DNA of 64,000 bases from UBA5078 sp964538025 (GCA_964538025.1 CAZICZ010000001.1:124001-188000), one strand, 5' to 3'. Counted from the stretch's first letter, positions 51,204 to 60,287 are shown. The notes: generated by a model from the letters alone, not told the origin. Numbers and translations: made by a program.

Positions 51204-54095
51204 TTACATCCCTGGCGTCCATTCGATGGAGGCCCAGAACTGACGGCCCCACGGTGTGGAGAGGCGTGACTCGAACCCGCCCAGGATTCCCATGCGCTGC
51301 GGGCGCACATCGAACACATTGGAGATCCCCACACTCACTGTGAATTCGCTGTCCAGATATTGATCGATGATCATCGCGTAGCGCGCATCGACCCGCACTT
51401 CGCCATCAATCTGCTTGGGAGCGACCCACCCATCGCCGTAGAAATCCACGATCTGGTCGTCGAAGTCCACCGAGCTCCAGTAATTGGCCGACACGGAAGC
51501 GCTTTGCTTGTCGCGGAACCAATTCACACGCAGGTTTGTTTTGATTTGCGGCAGAGGAGGCACGATGCCGGTATTGGCGTTCTGGTATCCGAGCGCATCC
51601 TTGACGCCGCCGAACAGGTCTTCGTACTCGTAATTGGTGTAGTACGTTGTCTGCAAGGTGGTGGTAAAGGACCCCCAATTGTCGGTCTCGAAACGGTATT
51701 GGGTTTTCAGATCCAGCAGGTCAATCCACACGGAGCTGATATTCGCCGCTTGGGTGTACACCGTTCTGACCGAGTTATCCGGATATCGCACGACAGGGTT
51801 GCCTGCATTGCCCCGAATGGAGGCCAAATAGGCATCCGCGGCAATACGACTTGCGGAGCCCGGTGTGGAGCTGTAGTTGTCGGTGGTATAGCCGGAGATT
51901 GCCAGGAACTGCTGGAACTGGTTTGCAACGGTATCCTGACTTGTCAGTGTGCGAATACGGTCAACGTATTCGATTTCCTGATAATCCAGCGACACACTCA
52001 GCCCATCCAGCATGCCCGAGGGCTCCCAGGTCAGTCCTACGTTCTGAATCGTGGAGGTCTCTGGTTGCAGGTTCGGATTGCCGGAGGAACAGACGGTCGC
52101 CCCTACCAACAGGGTGTTGGTCATGTCATCACGCCCGCTGAACAGTTCGCCACAGTTTTCATCGGGAATGAATGGACGTGCCTGTGTGGGTGTTGGTGCC
52201 AGGAAGCTTTCTCCCCACGAGGCGCGCAGTGCCAGCGAAGGCAGTGCCTCATAGCGCAGCGCAATCTTGGGGGTCGTGGCCTGCAGACCAAAGTCCTTGA
52301 ACTGCTCATGCCGCACAGCCAGTTGAAGGTCCAGGGTTTCCAGGATCGGCACCTGCAACTCCATGAAGGCGGCGCGCACTTCCGACACATAGGTATTGTC
52401 GGAGGGCGGCTCCGCGCCGACGACGGTGTTGTAGTCCCAGCCGGCAACATCGAAGGGGTTCGCGTAATCGTTCTGCGTGATGTCCCGCCATTGGTATCCG
52501 AAGGCGGTTTGCACCGCACCGGCCGGCATCTGGAAGACTTCTCCTGTCAGCACCGTTTCAAAAATCTGGAGCTTGTCGCGGCCAGTGACGCGGTTTTTAT
52601 CGACGTCAAACAGCCACTCCGTGATCTCCTTGGAATTGCTCGTGACACCCTCCACAAAGAAGGGCGAGCGGGGATCTGCGGAACCAAAGGGATTCCAGTA
52701 TTCGTCTCCGTTGGGACCGCCGATACCGGCAAGACCCAGTTGCAGCTTGCCCAGATGAATGGAGTAGGAGTCATTCATCTGCTTGCTTTCCTGCGTGGAG
52801 AAATAGGAATACCCCGTCCAGGTATCAGTAAGATCGTACTCGGCACTGAAGCGCAGACGATTCAACTGATAGTGCCCTTCAAAGGCTCGGGAGCCTCCGG
52901 AATTCTCGATGTAGCTGGGACGATGGGTATAAACCTCAGTAAACGGGCGCCAGTTCCAGGGGCTGACATCCACGCCGAAGGGGTTCGCGGGGTGGTCCGC
53001 GCGCACCAGCAACACTTCACGGTTATTGCCGCTCACCGCTGTGGTTGATGTAGTACGGCCAAGCGTAATGCGGTACGCATTGTTCAAGGTGGCATTGAGC
53101 CGCAGCCAATCCGTTGCCTCCCAGCTCAGCGAGTTGTACAGGTTGTAGTCTTTTTCTTCGGTCGAATAGGCAAATTGTTTCGTGTACTCAAAAATACACA
53201 GTGACCCGCGGCGGATACCGGAGGGGATACTGAACTTGCCCTTGCCGTGCGCCGGGTAGCCTTCGTTAAAGGTGCCACAGGAAGGGTCCACCATGACCGC
53301 ACCCGTCGCGCGGCCACCATGCTTTTCATACAGGTGCACACCGTCGCGCGCATCCAGAATTCGGCGGAAGGTGCCAGGGTTCCCCGACGAGGAGGAACCG
53401 TTGTCCATTGTCCATTCGCGGGGGCGCTCATACTGCATCAGGGGGGTCTTCTTCTTGACTTCGAAGGCACCGACATAGTCCAGCCCATTGTCAAACGACT
53501 TGCCCCACAGTACCGAACCGGTGATGTCCTCCATGCCCGGCTCGTCCGTCGTCTGGTAATAAGAACGCACGCGGACGCCTTCAAATTTCTTCATCGGTAT
53601 CACGTTGACCACACCGGCCACCGCATCGGAACCATAGAGCGCGGAGCCACCGTCCAGTACAAGTTCAAGGCGATCGATGGCAATCTCGGGCAGGGTGGCG
53701 GACAGGGCTGAGGAGAGAGACCGGGTGCCATCCACCAGAGACAAGGTGGAATTTTCCCCCAGCCCGCGCAGGTTAAAGGACGCGCCTACCGCATCCTGAG
53801 CGCCGTCCTGTGACGACAGCACATTGGCGACGACGTCGGTATTCTGGGTGTAGGTCAGGTCACGAATGTAGTTCGAAATACTGGGCGCGCCAGATTCAAA
53901 CAGGTCCACCTGGCTAACAGTATCCACGGGAGAATTCTGCGCGAACGCACTGTTACGGATATAGGAACCTGTGACCACCACTTCCTCAACATCGGGATCG
54001 TCCTGCGCAATGGCAAGGACAGGAACAGCGAAGGAAGCGGCCAAACAGCTGTGAATCAGATAGCGGAGGTTTCCGCGTCGGGTAATAGAAGGCAT
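51204..54095 (-). CDS. TonB-dependent receptor, pair B copy 1
   Basis: Predicted 963 residues: signal peptide (about 1-30), VEEVVVTGSYIRNSAFAQNSPVDTV at the mature start, plug domain (SFNLRGLGENSTLSLVDGTRSL, GGSALYGSDAVAGVVNVIP) and a 22-strand barrel. It imports an unknown ligand with TonB energy. It is a different subfamily from pair A (SAFAQNSPVDTV in place of GFRAASPITQ). GGAGAG lies six bases before the ATG. The C-terminus is ASIEWTPGM, again without a terminal aromatic. Its paralogue is directly upstream. Confidence 0.94.
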   Translation of the reverse strand: MPSITRRGNLRYLIHSCLAASFAVPVLAIAQDDPDVEEVVVTGSYIRNSAFAQNSPVDTVSQVDLFESGAPSISNYIRDLTYTQNTDVVANVLSSQDGAQDAVGASFNLRGLGENSTLSLVDGTRSLSSALSATLPEIAIDRLELVLDGGSALYGSDAVAGVVNVIPMKKFEGVRVRSYYQTTDEPGMEDITGSVLWGKSFDNGLDYVGAFEVKKKTPLMQYERPREWTMDNGSSSSGNPGTFRRILDARDGVHLYEKHGGRATGAVMVDPSCGTFNEGYPAHGKGKFSIPSGIRRGSLCIFEYTKQFAYSTEEKDYNLYNSLSWEATDWLRLNATLNNAYRITLGRTTSTTAVSGNNREVLLVRADHPANPFGVDVSPWNWRPFTEVYTHRPSYIENSGGSRAFEGHYQLNRLRFSAEYDLTDTWTGYSYFSTQESKQMNDSYSIHLGKLQLGLAGIGGPNGDEYWNPFGSADPRSPFFVEGVTSNSKEITEWLFDVDKNRVTGRDKLQIFETVLTGEVFQMPAGAVQTAFGYQWRDITQNDYANPFDVAGWDYNTVVGAEPPSDNTYVSEVRAAFMELQVPILETLDLQLAVRHEQFKDFGLQATTPKIALRYEALPSLALRASWGESFLAPTPTQARPFIPDENCGELFSGRDDMTNTLLVGATVCSSGNPNLQPETSTIQNVGLTWEPSGMLDGLSVSLDYQEIEYVDRIRTLTSQDTVANQFQQFLAISGYTTDNYSSTPGSASRIAADAYLASIRGNAGNPVVRYPDNSVRTVYTQAANISSVWIDLLDLKTQYRFETDNWGSFTTTLQTTYYTNYEYEDLFGGVKDALGYQNANTGIVPPLPQIKTNLRVNWFRDKQSASVSANYWSSVDFDDQIVDFYGDGWVAPKQIDGEVRVDARYAMIIDQYLDSEFTVSVGISNVFDVRPQRMGILGGFESRLSTPWGRQFWASIEWTPGM

Positions 54096-54118
54096 GAGTC
54101 TCTCCGAATATTGTGCGA

Positions 54119-54140
54119 TTTATTATTTGAAATCTAATCT
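54119..54140. promoter_or_regulatory. Operator-like motif copy 1 (ATTTGAAATCTAAT)
   Basis: Core at 54125-54138, preceded by TTTATT. On the minus strand it ends about 20 bases before the receptor ATG. It differs from the copy at 54309 by one base in 20. The half-sites ATT-n-GA and TC-n-AAT are symmetric. Confidence 0.5.
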
Positions 54141-54308
54141 TCTAATGAGCGACAAAATTTCGAGAAATGTGACTTCAAGAGAAAGGAATGCAACGCAAAG
54201 CCCAGTGGTTTCACGGAGATTTCTGTGAGTTCCGTCAAAACTGCGACAATTTGTTACAACTCTTACACGGGAGGGAGTGTACCCATTTTTTGTTGGCAGG
54301 GGCAAACC

Positions 54309-54330
54309 TTTATTATTTGATATCTAATAT
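54309..54330. promoter_or_regulatory. Operator-like motif copy 2 (ATTTGATATCTAAT)
   Basis: Core at 54315-54328, with the palindromic GATATC centre intact and the same TTTATT prefix. About 220 bases upstream of the pair B copy 1 start. Confidence 0.5.
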
Positions 54331-54537
54331 TAAATCGCGAGAGGAGAATTACCGCCTTCCCTTACCCTTCTCGGGAACGCGCATTCCACACCTCGCGCGC
54401 TTCTAACGGTAACACTCATTAATCCCCGCTAAATACGCACAAATTCAATATCAATGTGCAGATCAATTACTCCGATTACAACAGGCCTCTTTGCCAAAGT
54501 CCGCATCGTTTCACCTCTTTCGCAGTTTTTACTCTGA

Positions 54538-54559
54538 TTTTTATTTTGATATCTAGTTG
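54538..54559. promoter_or_regulatory. Operator-like motif copy 3 (TTTTGATATCTAGT)
   Basis: Core at 54544-54557, with two differences from copy 2. It lies about 450 bases upstream of the copy 1 receptor start. Confidence 0.4.
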
Positions 54560-54676
54560 TAATTCTGTCCTTGAGCCGTGTTGGAAAATGACTCGAGTCC
54601 AGGGGTAGATCTGGTTTTTTGTCACACTTTTACACAATTGATTTTTTCGCAAAGTCCGACTTCTTTGCCCATTAAA

Positions 54677-54705
54677 AAAGGCTGGCGCATGAATCGCCAG
54701 CCTTT
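54677..54705 (-). terminator. Intrinsic terminator of TonB receptor pair B copy 2
   Basis: Perfect 11-bp stem AAAGGCTGGCG/CGCCAGCCTTT with a seven-base loop and a T-run on the minus strand. Confidence 0.9.
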
Positions 54706-54760
54706 CCCGAGTGCAGTGGGAATCTTAAGTTACCTTACGAATCCCTCGCGTCCTGCGAAT

Positions 54761-57664
54761 TCAACTTCCCGGTGTCCAATCCAGCGACACCCAGAACTGA
54801 CGCCCCCAGGGCACTGACAAGCGGGTTTCCGCACCGCCAATGATGCCCAGACGCTGTGGCCGCTTGTCGAACAGATTGCTGATCCCGCCGCTCACCGTGA
54901 TCTCGCTGTCAAAGAACTGATCGAAGATGTGGGCGTAGCGCACATCCACGATATATTCCCCGCGAATTGTGCTCGGAGGATTGAGGGCGTTGTTGCCATC
55001 TTCCGGATAGAAATCCACGACCTGATCATCGAAGTCGATACTGCTCCAGTAATTCGCCGAAATCGACGCGCTCTGATTCCCCCGGAACCAGTTCATCTTC
55101 AGGTTGGCCTTGAGCTCCGGTAGCGGGGGGACAATCCCAGTTCTGCCGTTCTGCTTGCCCAGAGCTTCGGTGCGGACCCCGCTGAGGTCCATGTAGTCAT
55201 AGGTCAGGTAGTAGGTGGACTGCAGGGTCGTTGTGAACGTCCCCCAGTCACGCGTATCGAACCGATACTGTGCCTTCATGTCTACCAGATCCGCCCACAC
55301 CGAACTGATGTTGGCGGACTGCACAAACAGTTTGGACACGGACCCGTTGGGATAGCGCTGAATCGCGTAGCCGGGAATGGACGCTTTTTGCGCCAGCCAG
55401 GCATCGGCGCGCGCACGCGTGGCTGAGCCCGGCGTCGGGTCATAGCTCGCGGCACTGATTCCCGTCTCTCCCAAGAACTGCTTGAACTGGAAGCCAACGG
55501 TGTCCTGCTGGCTCAGCGTTCTGATCCGGTCGGTATATTCGATCTCCTGATAATCCATGGACAGATTCAAGCCTTCCAGCATGTTGCCGGAGGGCTCCCA
55601 GGTGAAACCGATATTCTGGATCGTGGAGGTTTCCGGTTGCAGATTGGGATTCCCGGACTGACACCAGATGCCGCCAATCAGCGGCGTGTTGGTGAATTCA
55701 TCCAGGCCGCTGAACATGTCGGCGCAGCGGTCATCCGCCACAAACGGGCGGGCTTGAAAGGGCGACGGGGCCAGGAAGCTCTCTCCCCAGGAAGCGCGCA
55801 AGGCGAGCGTTGGCAACGCCTCCCAGCGCAAGGACACCTTGGGAGTTGTCGCCTCAAGTCCAAAGTCCTTGAACTGCTCATGCCGCACAGCGAGCTGTGC
55901 CGAGAGCGATTCCAGAATGGGGACCTCGAGTTCGGCAAATACCGAGCGCGTTTCCGAGACGTAGACCGCGTCTTTCAGGCGTTCCCCGAGAACCTGACTG
56001 TTGGCGTAGTCCTCTCCCAGCTGATCATACGGATCGACATAGTCTTCCATGGTCAGATCACGCCATTGATACCCGATCGCCATCTGCAGCGGCCCGGCGG
56101 GAAGATCAAACAGCTCCCCGGTGATCAGCGTTTCAAAGACGTCGAGATAGTCGCGCGCGGCAAGACGGTTGGGATTGGAGAGCATCAACCAGTCAATCAG
56201 CTCCTGGGTGTTGTTGGTTTTTCCCTCGACATAGCGTGAGGATAGGGGGGACTGCGACCCAAAGGGGTTAAACCATTGATCCCCGTTCGGGCCACCCTTG
56301 CCGGACATGGCCAATTGCAGGCGGCTGGAGCTGACCACCATCTCATCCACGGTGCGCTTGTCTTCCTGACGGGCGAAATAGGTATAGCCTGTCCACGAGC
56401 CGGCGAGATCATACTCCGCATTCAGTTTGATGCGGTTCAGCGCATAGTCACCGTCGACCTTTTTCGAGGTATCGGAGTAGTAGGCACTGGGCAAGGTGCC
56501 TCCGGTATTGCCGAATACGCGCCAGCTCCAGGGCGTGAGATCGACCTTCCAGGGGTTTGCCGGGTGGTTGGCCGGTATCTTCATGACGGCACGGTCGTTG
56601 CCTCCGTTGGGAGAGGTCCCGGTGGTCCGCTCGTGGTTGTACCGGTAGTGATTGTTCATGGTGGCATTGAGCCGCAACCAGTCGGTTGGCTCATAACTCA
56701 CCACGTTGTACAGGTTGTAGTTCACCTCATGACGGGAATAGGCGTGCTGAATACTGTACTCATAGGTACAGTTCGATCCGAAAATGGTGCCGGAAGGGTT
56801 GGTATTCTTCCCTTGGCCGTGGCTTGGAAAGCCGGCATTGAATGTGCCGCAGTCGGGGTCCCGCAAGACCGGCCCAACGCTCGTCCCTCCATGGGGCGCC
56901 AGCAGATTGACGCCAGCCGGGGCGCCGCGCAGTTCGCGGAAAGCGCCAATCGGACCGGAGTTGGAAGCATTATTCGAATGCTGCCACTCGCGGGTTCGCT
57001 CATACATCATCAGCGGGGTTTTCTTCTGGGCTTCAAACGCGCCGACATAGGCAATGCCATTGTTGAAAGTCTTTCCCCACATGAAGGAGCCGGTCATGTC
57101 CTCCATTGCCCCGTCTTCGGTACGCTGGTAATAGGAGCGAGCGCGGAAGCCTTCAAACTCCTTGATGGGAATGATATTGACGACCCCTGCCACCGCATCG
57201 GAGCCGTAGAGAGCGGAACCGCCATCGAGCACCAGCTCCATCCGGGCAATCGCAATTTCCGGCAGGCTTGCTGACATCAACGGGCTCAGTGTGCGCGCGC
57301 CGTCGATCAGGGTGAGCGTGGAGTTTTCTCCCAGCCCTCGCAAATTGAAGCTGCTGTTGCCTGTTTGGGCACCATCCGCCGAACCAAGCACCACGTTCAC
57401 CACATTCGTGTTCTGGGTATAACTCAGGTCACGAATATAGGCGCCAATACTCGGGGCACCCGACTCATAGAGATCGTCCGTGGTGACGGTATCTACCGGG
57501 GAGTTCTGGGCAAAGGCACTGTTGCGGATGTACGAGCCCGTGACCACCACCTCCTCGACATCGGGAGCATCCTGGGCCTGGGCAAACAGAGGAAGAGAGC
57601 AGGACAGCGTCAGACAAGCATGAATGGCATGGCGCAGCTGGGCGCGCCGGGTGAGGTTCAGCAT
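54761..57664 (-). CDS. TonB-dependent receptor, pair B copy 2
   Basis: Predicted 967 residues with signal peptide (about 1-30), VEEVVVTGSYIRNSAFAQNSPVDTV, plug and barrel, closely similar to copy 1 from the plug to the end (RPQRLGIIGGAETRLSVPWGRQFWVSLDWTPGS). Barrel loop sequences differ, for example the LLAPHGGTSVGPV region near 265 and the DFYPEDGNNALNPPSTI insertion near 900, so ligands are likely related but distinct. The ATG at 57664 has GGAG seven bases upstream; an in-frame ATG at 57694 would extend the signal peptide. Confidence 0.93.
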   Translation of the reverse strand: MLNLTRRAQLRHAIHACLTLSCSLPLFAQAQDAPDVEEVVVTGSYIRNSAFAQNSPVDTVTTDDLYESGAPSIGAYIRDLSYTQNTNVVNVVLGSADGAQTGNSSFNLRGLGENSTLTLIDGARTLSPLMSASLPEIAIARMELVLDGGSALYGSDAVAGVVNIIPIKEFEGFRARSYYQRTEDGAMEDMTGSFMWGKTFNNGIAYVGAFEAQKKTPLMMYERTREWQHSNNASNSGPIGAFRELRGAPAGVNLLAPHGGTSVGPVLRDPDCGTFNAGFPSHGQGKNTNPSGTIFGSNCTYEYSIQHAYSRHEVNYNLYNVVSYEPTDWLRLNATMNNHYRYNHERTTGTSPNGGNDRAVMKIPANHPANPWKVDLTPWSWRVFGNTGGTLPSAYYSDTSKKVDGDYALNRIKLNAEYDLAGSWTGYTYFARQEDKRTVDEMVVSSSRLQLAMSGKGGPNGDQWFNPFGSQSPLSSRYVEGKTNNTQELIDWLMLSNPNRLAARDYLDVFETLITGELFDLPAGPLQMAIGYQWRDLTMEDYVDPYDQLGEDYANSQVLGERLKDAVYVSETRSVFAELEVPILESLSAQLAVRHEQFKDFGLEATTPKVSLRWEALPTLALRASWGESFLAPSPFQARPFVADDRCADMFSGLDEFTNTPLIGGIWCQSGNPNLQPETSTIQNIGFTWEPSGNMLEGLNLSMDYQEIEYTDRIRTLSQQDTVGFQFKQFLGETGISAASYDPTPGSATRARADAWLAQKASIPGYAIQRYPNGSVSKLFVQSANISSVWADLVDMKAQYRFDTRDWGTFTTTLQSTYYLTYDYMDLSGVRTEALGKQNGRTGIVPPLPELKANLKMNWFRGNQSASISANYWSSIDFDDQVVDFYPEDGNNALNPPSTIRGEYIVDVRYAHIFDQFFDSEITVSGGISNLFDKRPQRLGIIGGAETRLSVPWGRQFWVSLDWTPGS

Positions 57665-57710
57665 GGTTATCTCCAGTTCTTCGCCACGGCGCATTGCTGC
57701 ACACGGGCTT

Positions 57711-57733
57711 TAATTATTATTGGGATATCTTCT
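57711..57733. promoter_or_regulatory. Operator-like motif copy 4 (degenerate GATATC site)
   Basis: TTATTA followed by TTGGGATATCTTCT. It keeps the TTATTA prefix and GATATC core of the three copies before the paralogous gene, at a comparable place, 47-69 bases before the receptor ATG on the minus strand. Confidence 0.35.
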
Positions 57734-58020
57734 ATAGATGACTTACAAATAAGGCACTACATGAATACCACTATCACTGGAAATTCGACTCCATTACTAC
57801 CGAATCCGGTACGTCGATATACAACCAACACATCCTTATGGGGCCGATATAATCAACACGCTCTGTAAAAGGCAACGACAATTCTGCGTGGTGACAATTT
57901 GTCACAAGGTTCGACCAATCGTTCGAAAACACCCCCTCCCGCAGACGCCCGCTGATGGCATTTCGATATCGAACAAAATTTGATCGCTCGTTCTTGTGGG
58001 TTCTGCCCCCACCCAAAAAA

Positions 58021-58055
58021 AAATGGGATGCCGCTGACTACTCGGCATCCCATTT
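58021..58055 (-). terminator. Intrinsic terminator of the cytochrome-monooxygenase gene
   Basis: Perfect 13-bp stem AAATGGGATGCCG/CGGCATCCCATTT with a nine-base loop, with T-runs on both strands, 16 bases after the stop. Confidence 0.92.
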
Positions 58056-58070
58056 TTTCAGCAAAGCGTT

Positions 58071-59456
58071 TTACTGGCCGGCAACCGATCGCTGTTTGGC
58101 GGCCTCACGCTGCGCCAGCAGCTCCTGATACCCTGCCTCGTCCAGATGCGTCACCGCAATCCAGGCATGGGTCATCTCATCGGCAGTTCGGCTTCCTTCC
58201 ACTACCCAGAAATCCGGGTCCGGATTGTTCGGGTTGTTGGCCGTGTTGTCATACCACTGCTTGATCACCAGCATCGCGCCTACCGGCAACAGCGGGGCGA
58301 CATCGGGCTCGTACAGATGGCTGTGATGCCAGGTGGCGCTCCAGTTGGAGATTTGGCTGATCTGCTCGGTACGGCCTGTCGCTGGGTAGAAAATCTCCAG
58401 AGACGCTGCACGCATGCGCAGGTGACCATGGGGCTGGAAGCTGTCGATGCGCACCGGATGATCAAAGGTGTGGAAGCCCTGTGTCATGGCCGTGCCATGC
58501 GGAGGAATCACCAACTCGCCTTCGTTCAGACGGTAAAGCTTCAGATCCTGCTTGAAGCGGGCAGTCTGCTCGTAGCCTTCAGGATGGAGCCACAGACCGA
58601 TCTGGACCACGTTGTTTTCAATCACGGTGCCGGGGGCTGTCGCACCCACTCCGCCGGGGAACAGGTGGATATCCCAGCGGACACGGGCATTGGCCGGCAG
58701 TACACGGCACACGCCATCCGGCATGATCTCGCCCCACTTGCCCATGGCATACTCGGTCAACTGCCCGTAAGGCTCGTATTCGCCGTCTTCGTTCATGACC
58801 TCCACGTCGGAGTTGGCATGGTGGACGACCGCCTTGGCATTGCCGGCAGGCTTGACCTGAATCGCCTTGATGCAGCGATCGGTAGACAGGCCGGTCATGA
58901 CGTACGGACGGTGCCACATATCATTGCCGATGGCAGGCACGTCGATGGGGCTGGAGTCCAGAATCAGCGTCGGCTGACCAAACTGCGCGGCGAAGTTCCA
59001 CTCATTCGGGTCGGGCAGATTGGCCACCGGGTGGGAACGATCCCCCCAGTCCCCTTCTGGTGCACCCTGTTCAGCCCAGGCAACGATGGTATTAATGTCC
59101 TCATCACTCAGGCGCCAGTCTCCCTGCAGATCCTGAATGCCGATGTGCTGATCGTAGGAATATGGGGGCATTTCGCGATTGGCGACCCGCATGGCGATCA
59201 GCGGTGCCCAGGGGCGAATCTGCTCGTAATTGGTCAGCTGCATCGGGCCGATACCGCCTTCGCGGTGGCACACCACACAATTGTCCGTGATGATCTGCGC
59301 GACATGGTCGGCATAGGTGATTTTTTCTGCGCCGATGCTCAGGTCAGCGCGTTGCGCCTGCGCCTGCGCGGCGAAGCCCAGAGCCGAGAGCACCGCAAGG
59401 CCCAGGGCGGCTTTTCCCATTACACGTTGAGCGTGCCAACTGTGTTTGGCAAACAT
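58071..59456 (-). CDS. Cytochrome c fused to PHM/DBM-like dicopper monooxygenase domain
   Basis: Predicted 461 residues, exported by a signal peptide (about 1-34). Residues 45-135 form a cytochrome c domain with haem motif CVVCH (60-64) and a possible axial methionine in REMPPYS. Residues about 150-440 resemble the two-domain copper type II ascorbate-dependent monooxygenases (PHM, dopamine beta-hydroxylase). All six copper-ligand positions can be matched: the HH pair at 212-213, a third histidine in DIHLFPG (264), the HxH pair PHGH (343, 345), and a methionine in GAMLVI (396). The haem domain could feed electrons to the coppers in place of ascorbate; substrate is unknown. AGAGGAGA lies six bases before the ATG. 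A strong terminator follows the gene, and an FNR/Anr-type box lies 180 bases upstream. Confidence 0.78.
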   Translation of the reverse strand: MFAKHSWHAQRVMGKAALGLAVLSALGFAAQAQAQRADLSIGAEKITYADHVAQIITDNCVVCHREGGIGPMQLTNYEQIRPWAPLIAMRVANREMPPYSYDQHIGIQDLQGDWRLSDEDINTIVAWAEQGAPEGDWGDRSHPVANLPDPNEWNFAAQFGQPTLILDSSPIDVPAIGNDMWHRPYVMTGLSTDRCIKAIQVKPAGNAKAVVHHANSDVEVMNEDGEYEPYGQLTEYAMGKWGEIMPDGVCRVLPANARVRWDIHLFPGGVGATAPGTVIENNVVQIGLWLHPEGYEQTARFKQDLKLYRLNEGELVIPPHGTAMTQGFHTFDHPVRIDSFQPHGHLRMRAASLEIFYPATGRTEQISQISNWSATWHHSHLYEPDVAPLLPVGAMLVIKQWYDNTANNPNNPDPDFWVVEGSRTADEMTHAWIAVTHLDEAGYQELLAQREAAKQRSVAGQ

Positions 59457-59792
59457 AGTCGTCTCCTCTTATGAAGTGATCGTGAGACTCGCCTTCATTC
59501 GCTGCACTGGCGCTTTCTCACGTTTTTCTGGTTGTTCGAAACTGCACATCCCATAACAGGCATATTGCCTTCGGCCGACTATAGCGCTGCCCAGAACGAC
59601 AGTTCAAACAACGGAAATGACAAGCCAATCACTCTTTGATTTATGTCAATATTTGCGCCCAAGGACGCTTAATTTGCAGACACGGGAAAGGAGGCAAATG
59701 CCGTGTCATCCCCAGCGGGGACGGGCTACACTAGGCCCCAGCCAGCCGGGACTAGCCTCGCCTGATCAACCGGAATATTAAGGAACTCGCCC
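59457..59792. other. Divergent intergenic region
   Basis: About 335 bases between the minus-strand cytochrome-monooxygenase gene and the plus-strand coiled-coil gene. It holds the FNR/Anr-type box at 59636-59649; no gene or RNA is supported. Confidence 0.5.
59636..59649. promoter_or_regulatory. FNR/Anr-type box TTGATTTATGTCAA
   Basis: It matches the Anr/Dnr consensus TTGAT-N4-GTCAA exactly in both half-sites. Lying between divergent genes, it is 180 bases from the start of the cytochrome-monooxygenase gene and 143 bases from that of the coiled-coil gene. The distances are long for class II activation but usual for upstream sites. It suggests control by an oxygen-sensing FNR-family regulator of one or both genes. 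Confidence 0.65.
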
Positions 59793-60131
59793 ATGAAAAC
59801 GGGGATAGCAGCAACGCTTCTTATTTTGGCCTTCGCCGCGGTGGCCTTTCTGCAGTTCTCCGCCGCGGTGCAATTGCGCGAAGATCTGGCCTTGAGCGAA
59901 GCGGCTCGCCAGCTTGCCGAAGCTCAGCGGGGCATTCTGGAGGAGCAGCAGCAAGAGCAGCAGGCCCAGCACGCCCTGTTCGAACAGCAAATCGCCACCT
60001 TACAAGACAATCTTGACGCCTCGTCGCGACAGCTGGAAGCGCTCGCCAGCGCCCTGCAGGACGCCCGTGCCTTGCTGCCCAACGCCCCCGCCGCCGCTAC
60101 CGCCGATACGCCTGCGTCATCGCCGCAATAG
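59793..60131 (+). CDS. Membrane-anchored coiled-coil protein, unknown function
   Basis: Predicted 112 residues: an N-terminal membrane segment (about 5-26) followed by a Gln/Glu/Ala-rich heptad region (about 28-90, QREILEEQQQEQQAQHALFEQQ) and a Pro/Ala-rich tail. The layout suits a bitopic inner-membrane protein with its coiled coil in the periplasm. No named family. AAGGA lies eight bases before the ATG. The short GC stem at 60153-60177 between this gene and the next has no T-tract. Confidence 0.7.
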   Translation: MKTGIAATLLILAFAAVAFLQFSAAVQLREDLALSEAARQLAEAQRGILEEQQQEQQAQHALFEQQIATLQDNLDASSRQLEALASALQDARALLPNAPAAATADTPASSPQ

Positions 60132-60287
60132 CGGCTGGCGTGTCCGGGTCTTCTGGGAGGGACGATTTCCCGCCCAGACAGGCGCGCCACACGGCCACCG
60201 CGATGGACTTCTTTGTGGAAATCTTTACATTAAGCCCCAACGTACATAGACGCTGACACCCGCATCTGCAAGCCCCTGGAGACCACT

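Larger units (their letters stand above)
54096..54760. other. Long AT-rich intergenic region between TonB receptors of pair B
   Basis: About 665 bases with no supported gene, AT-rich, containing three copies of a TTATTTTGATATCTA-like motif (54119, 54309 and 54538) and the terminator of the upstream receptor gene at 54677. It is the promoter and regulatory region of copy 1. Confidence 0.6.
57665..58070. other. Intergenic region upstream of TonB receptor pair B copy 2
   Basis: About 405 bases, AT-rich, with one relative of the GATATC motif at 57711-57733 and the terminator of the next gene at 58021-58055. No supported gene. Confidence 0.55.

Noticed and set aside
51360..53048. Long open frame opposite the pair B TonB receptor
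   Set aside because: Antisense to a well-supported receptor gene, without a ribosome site or recognisable domain.
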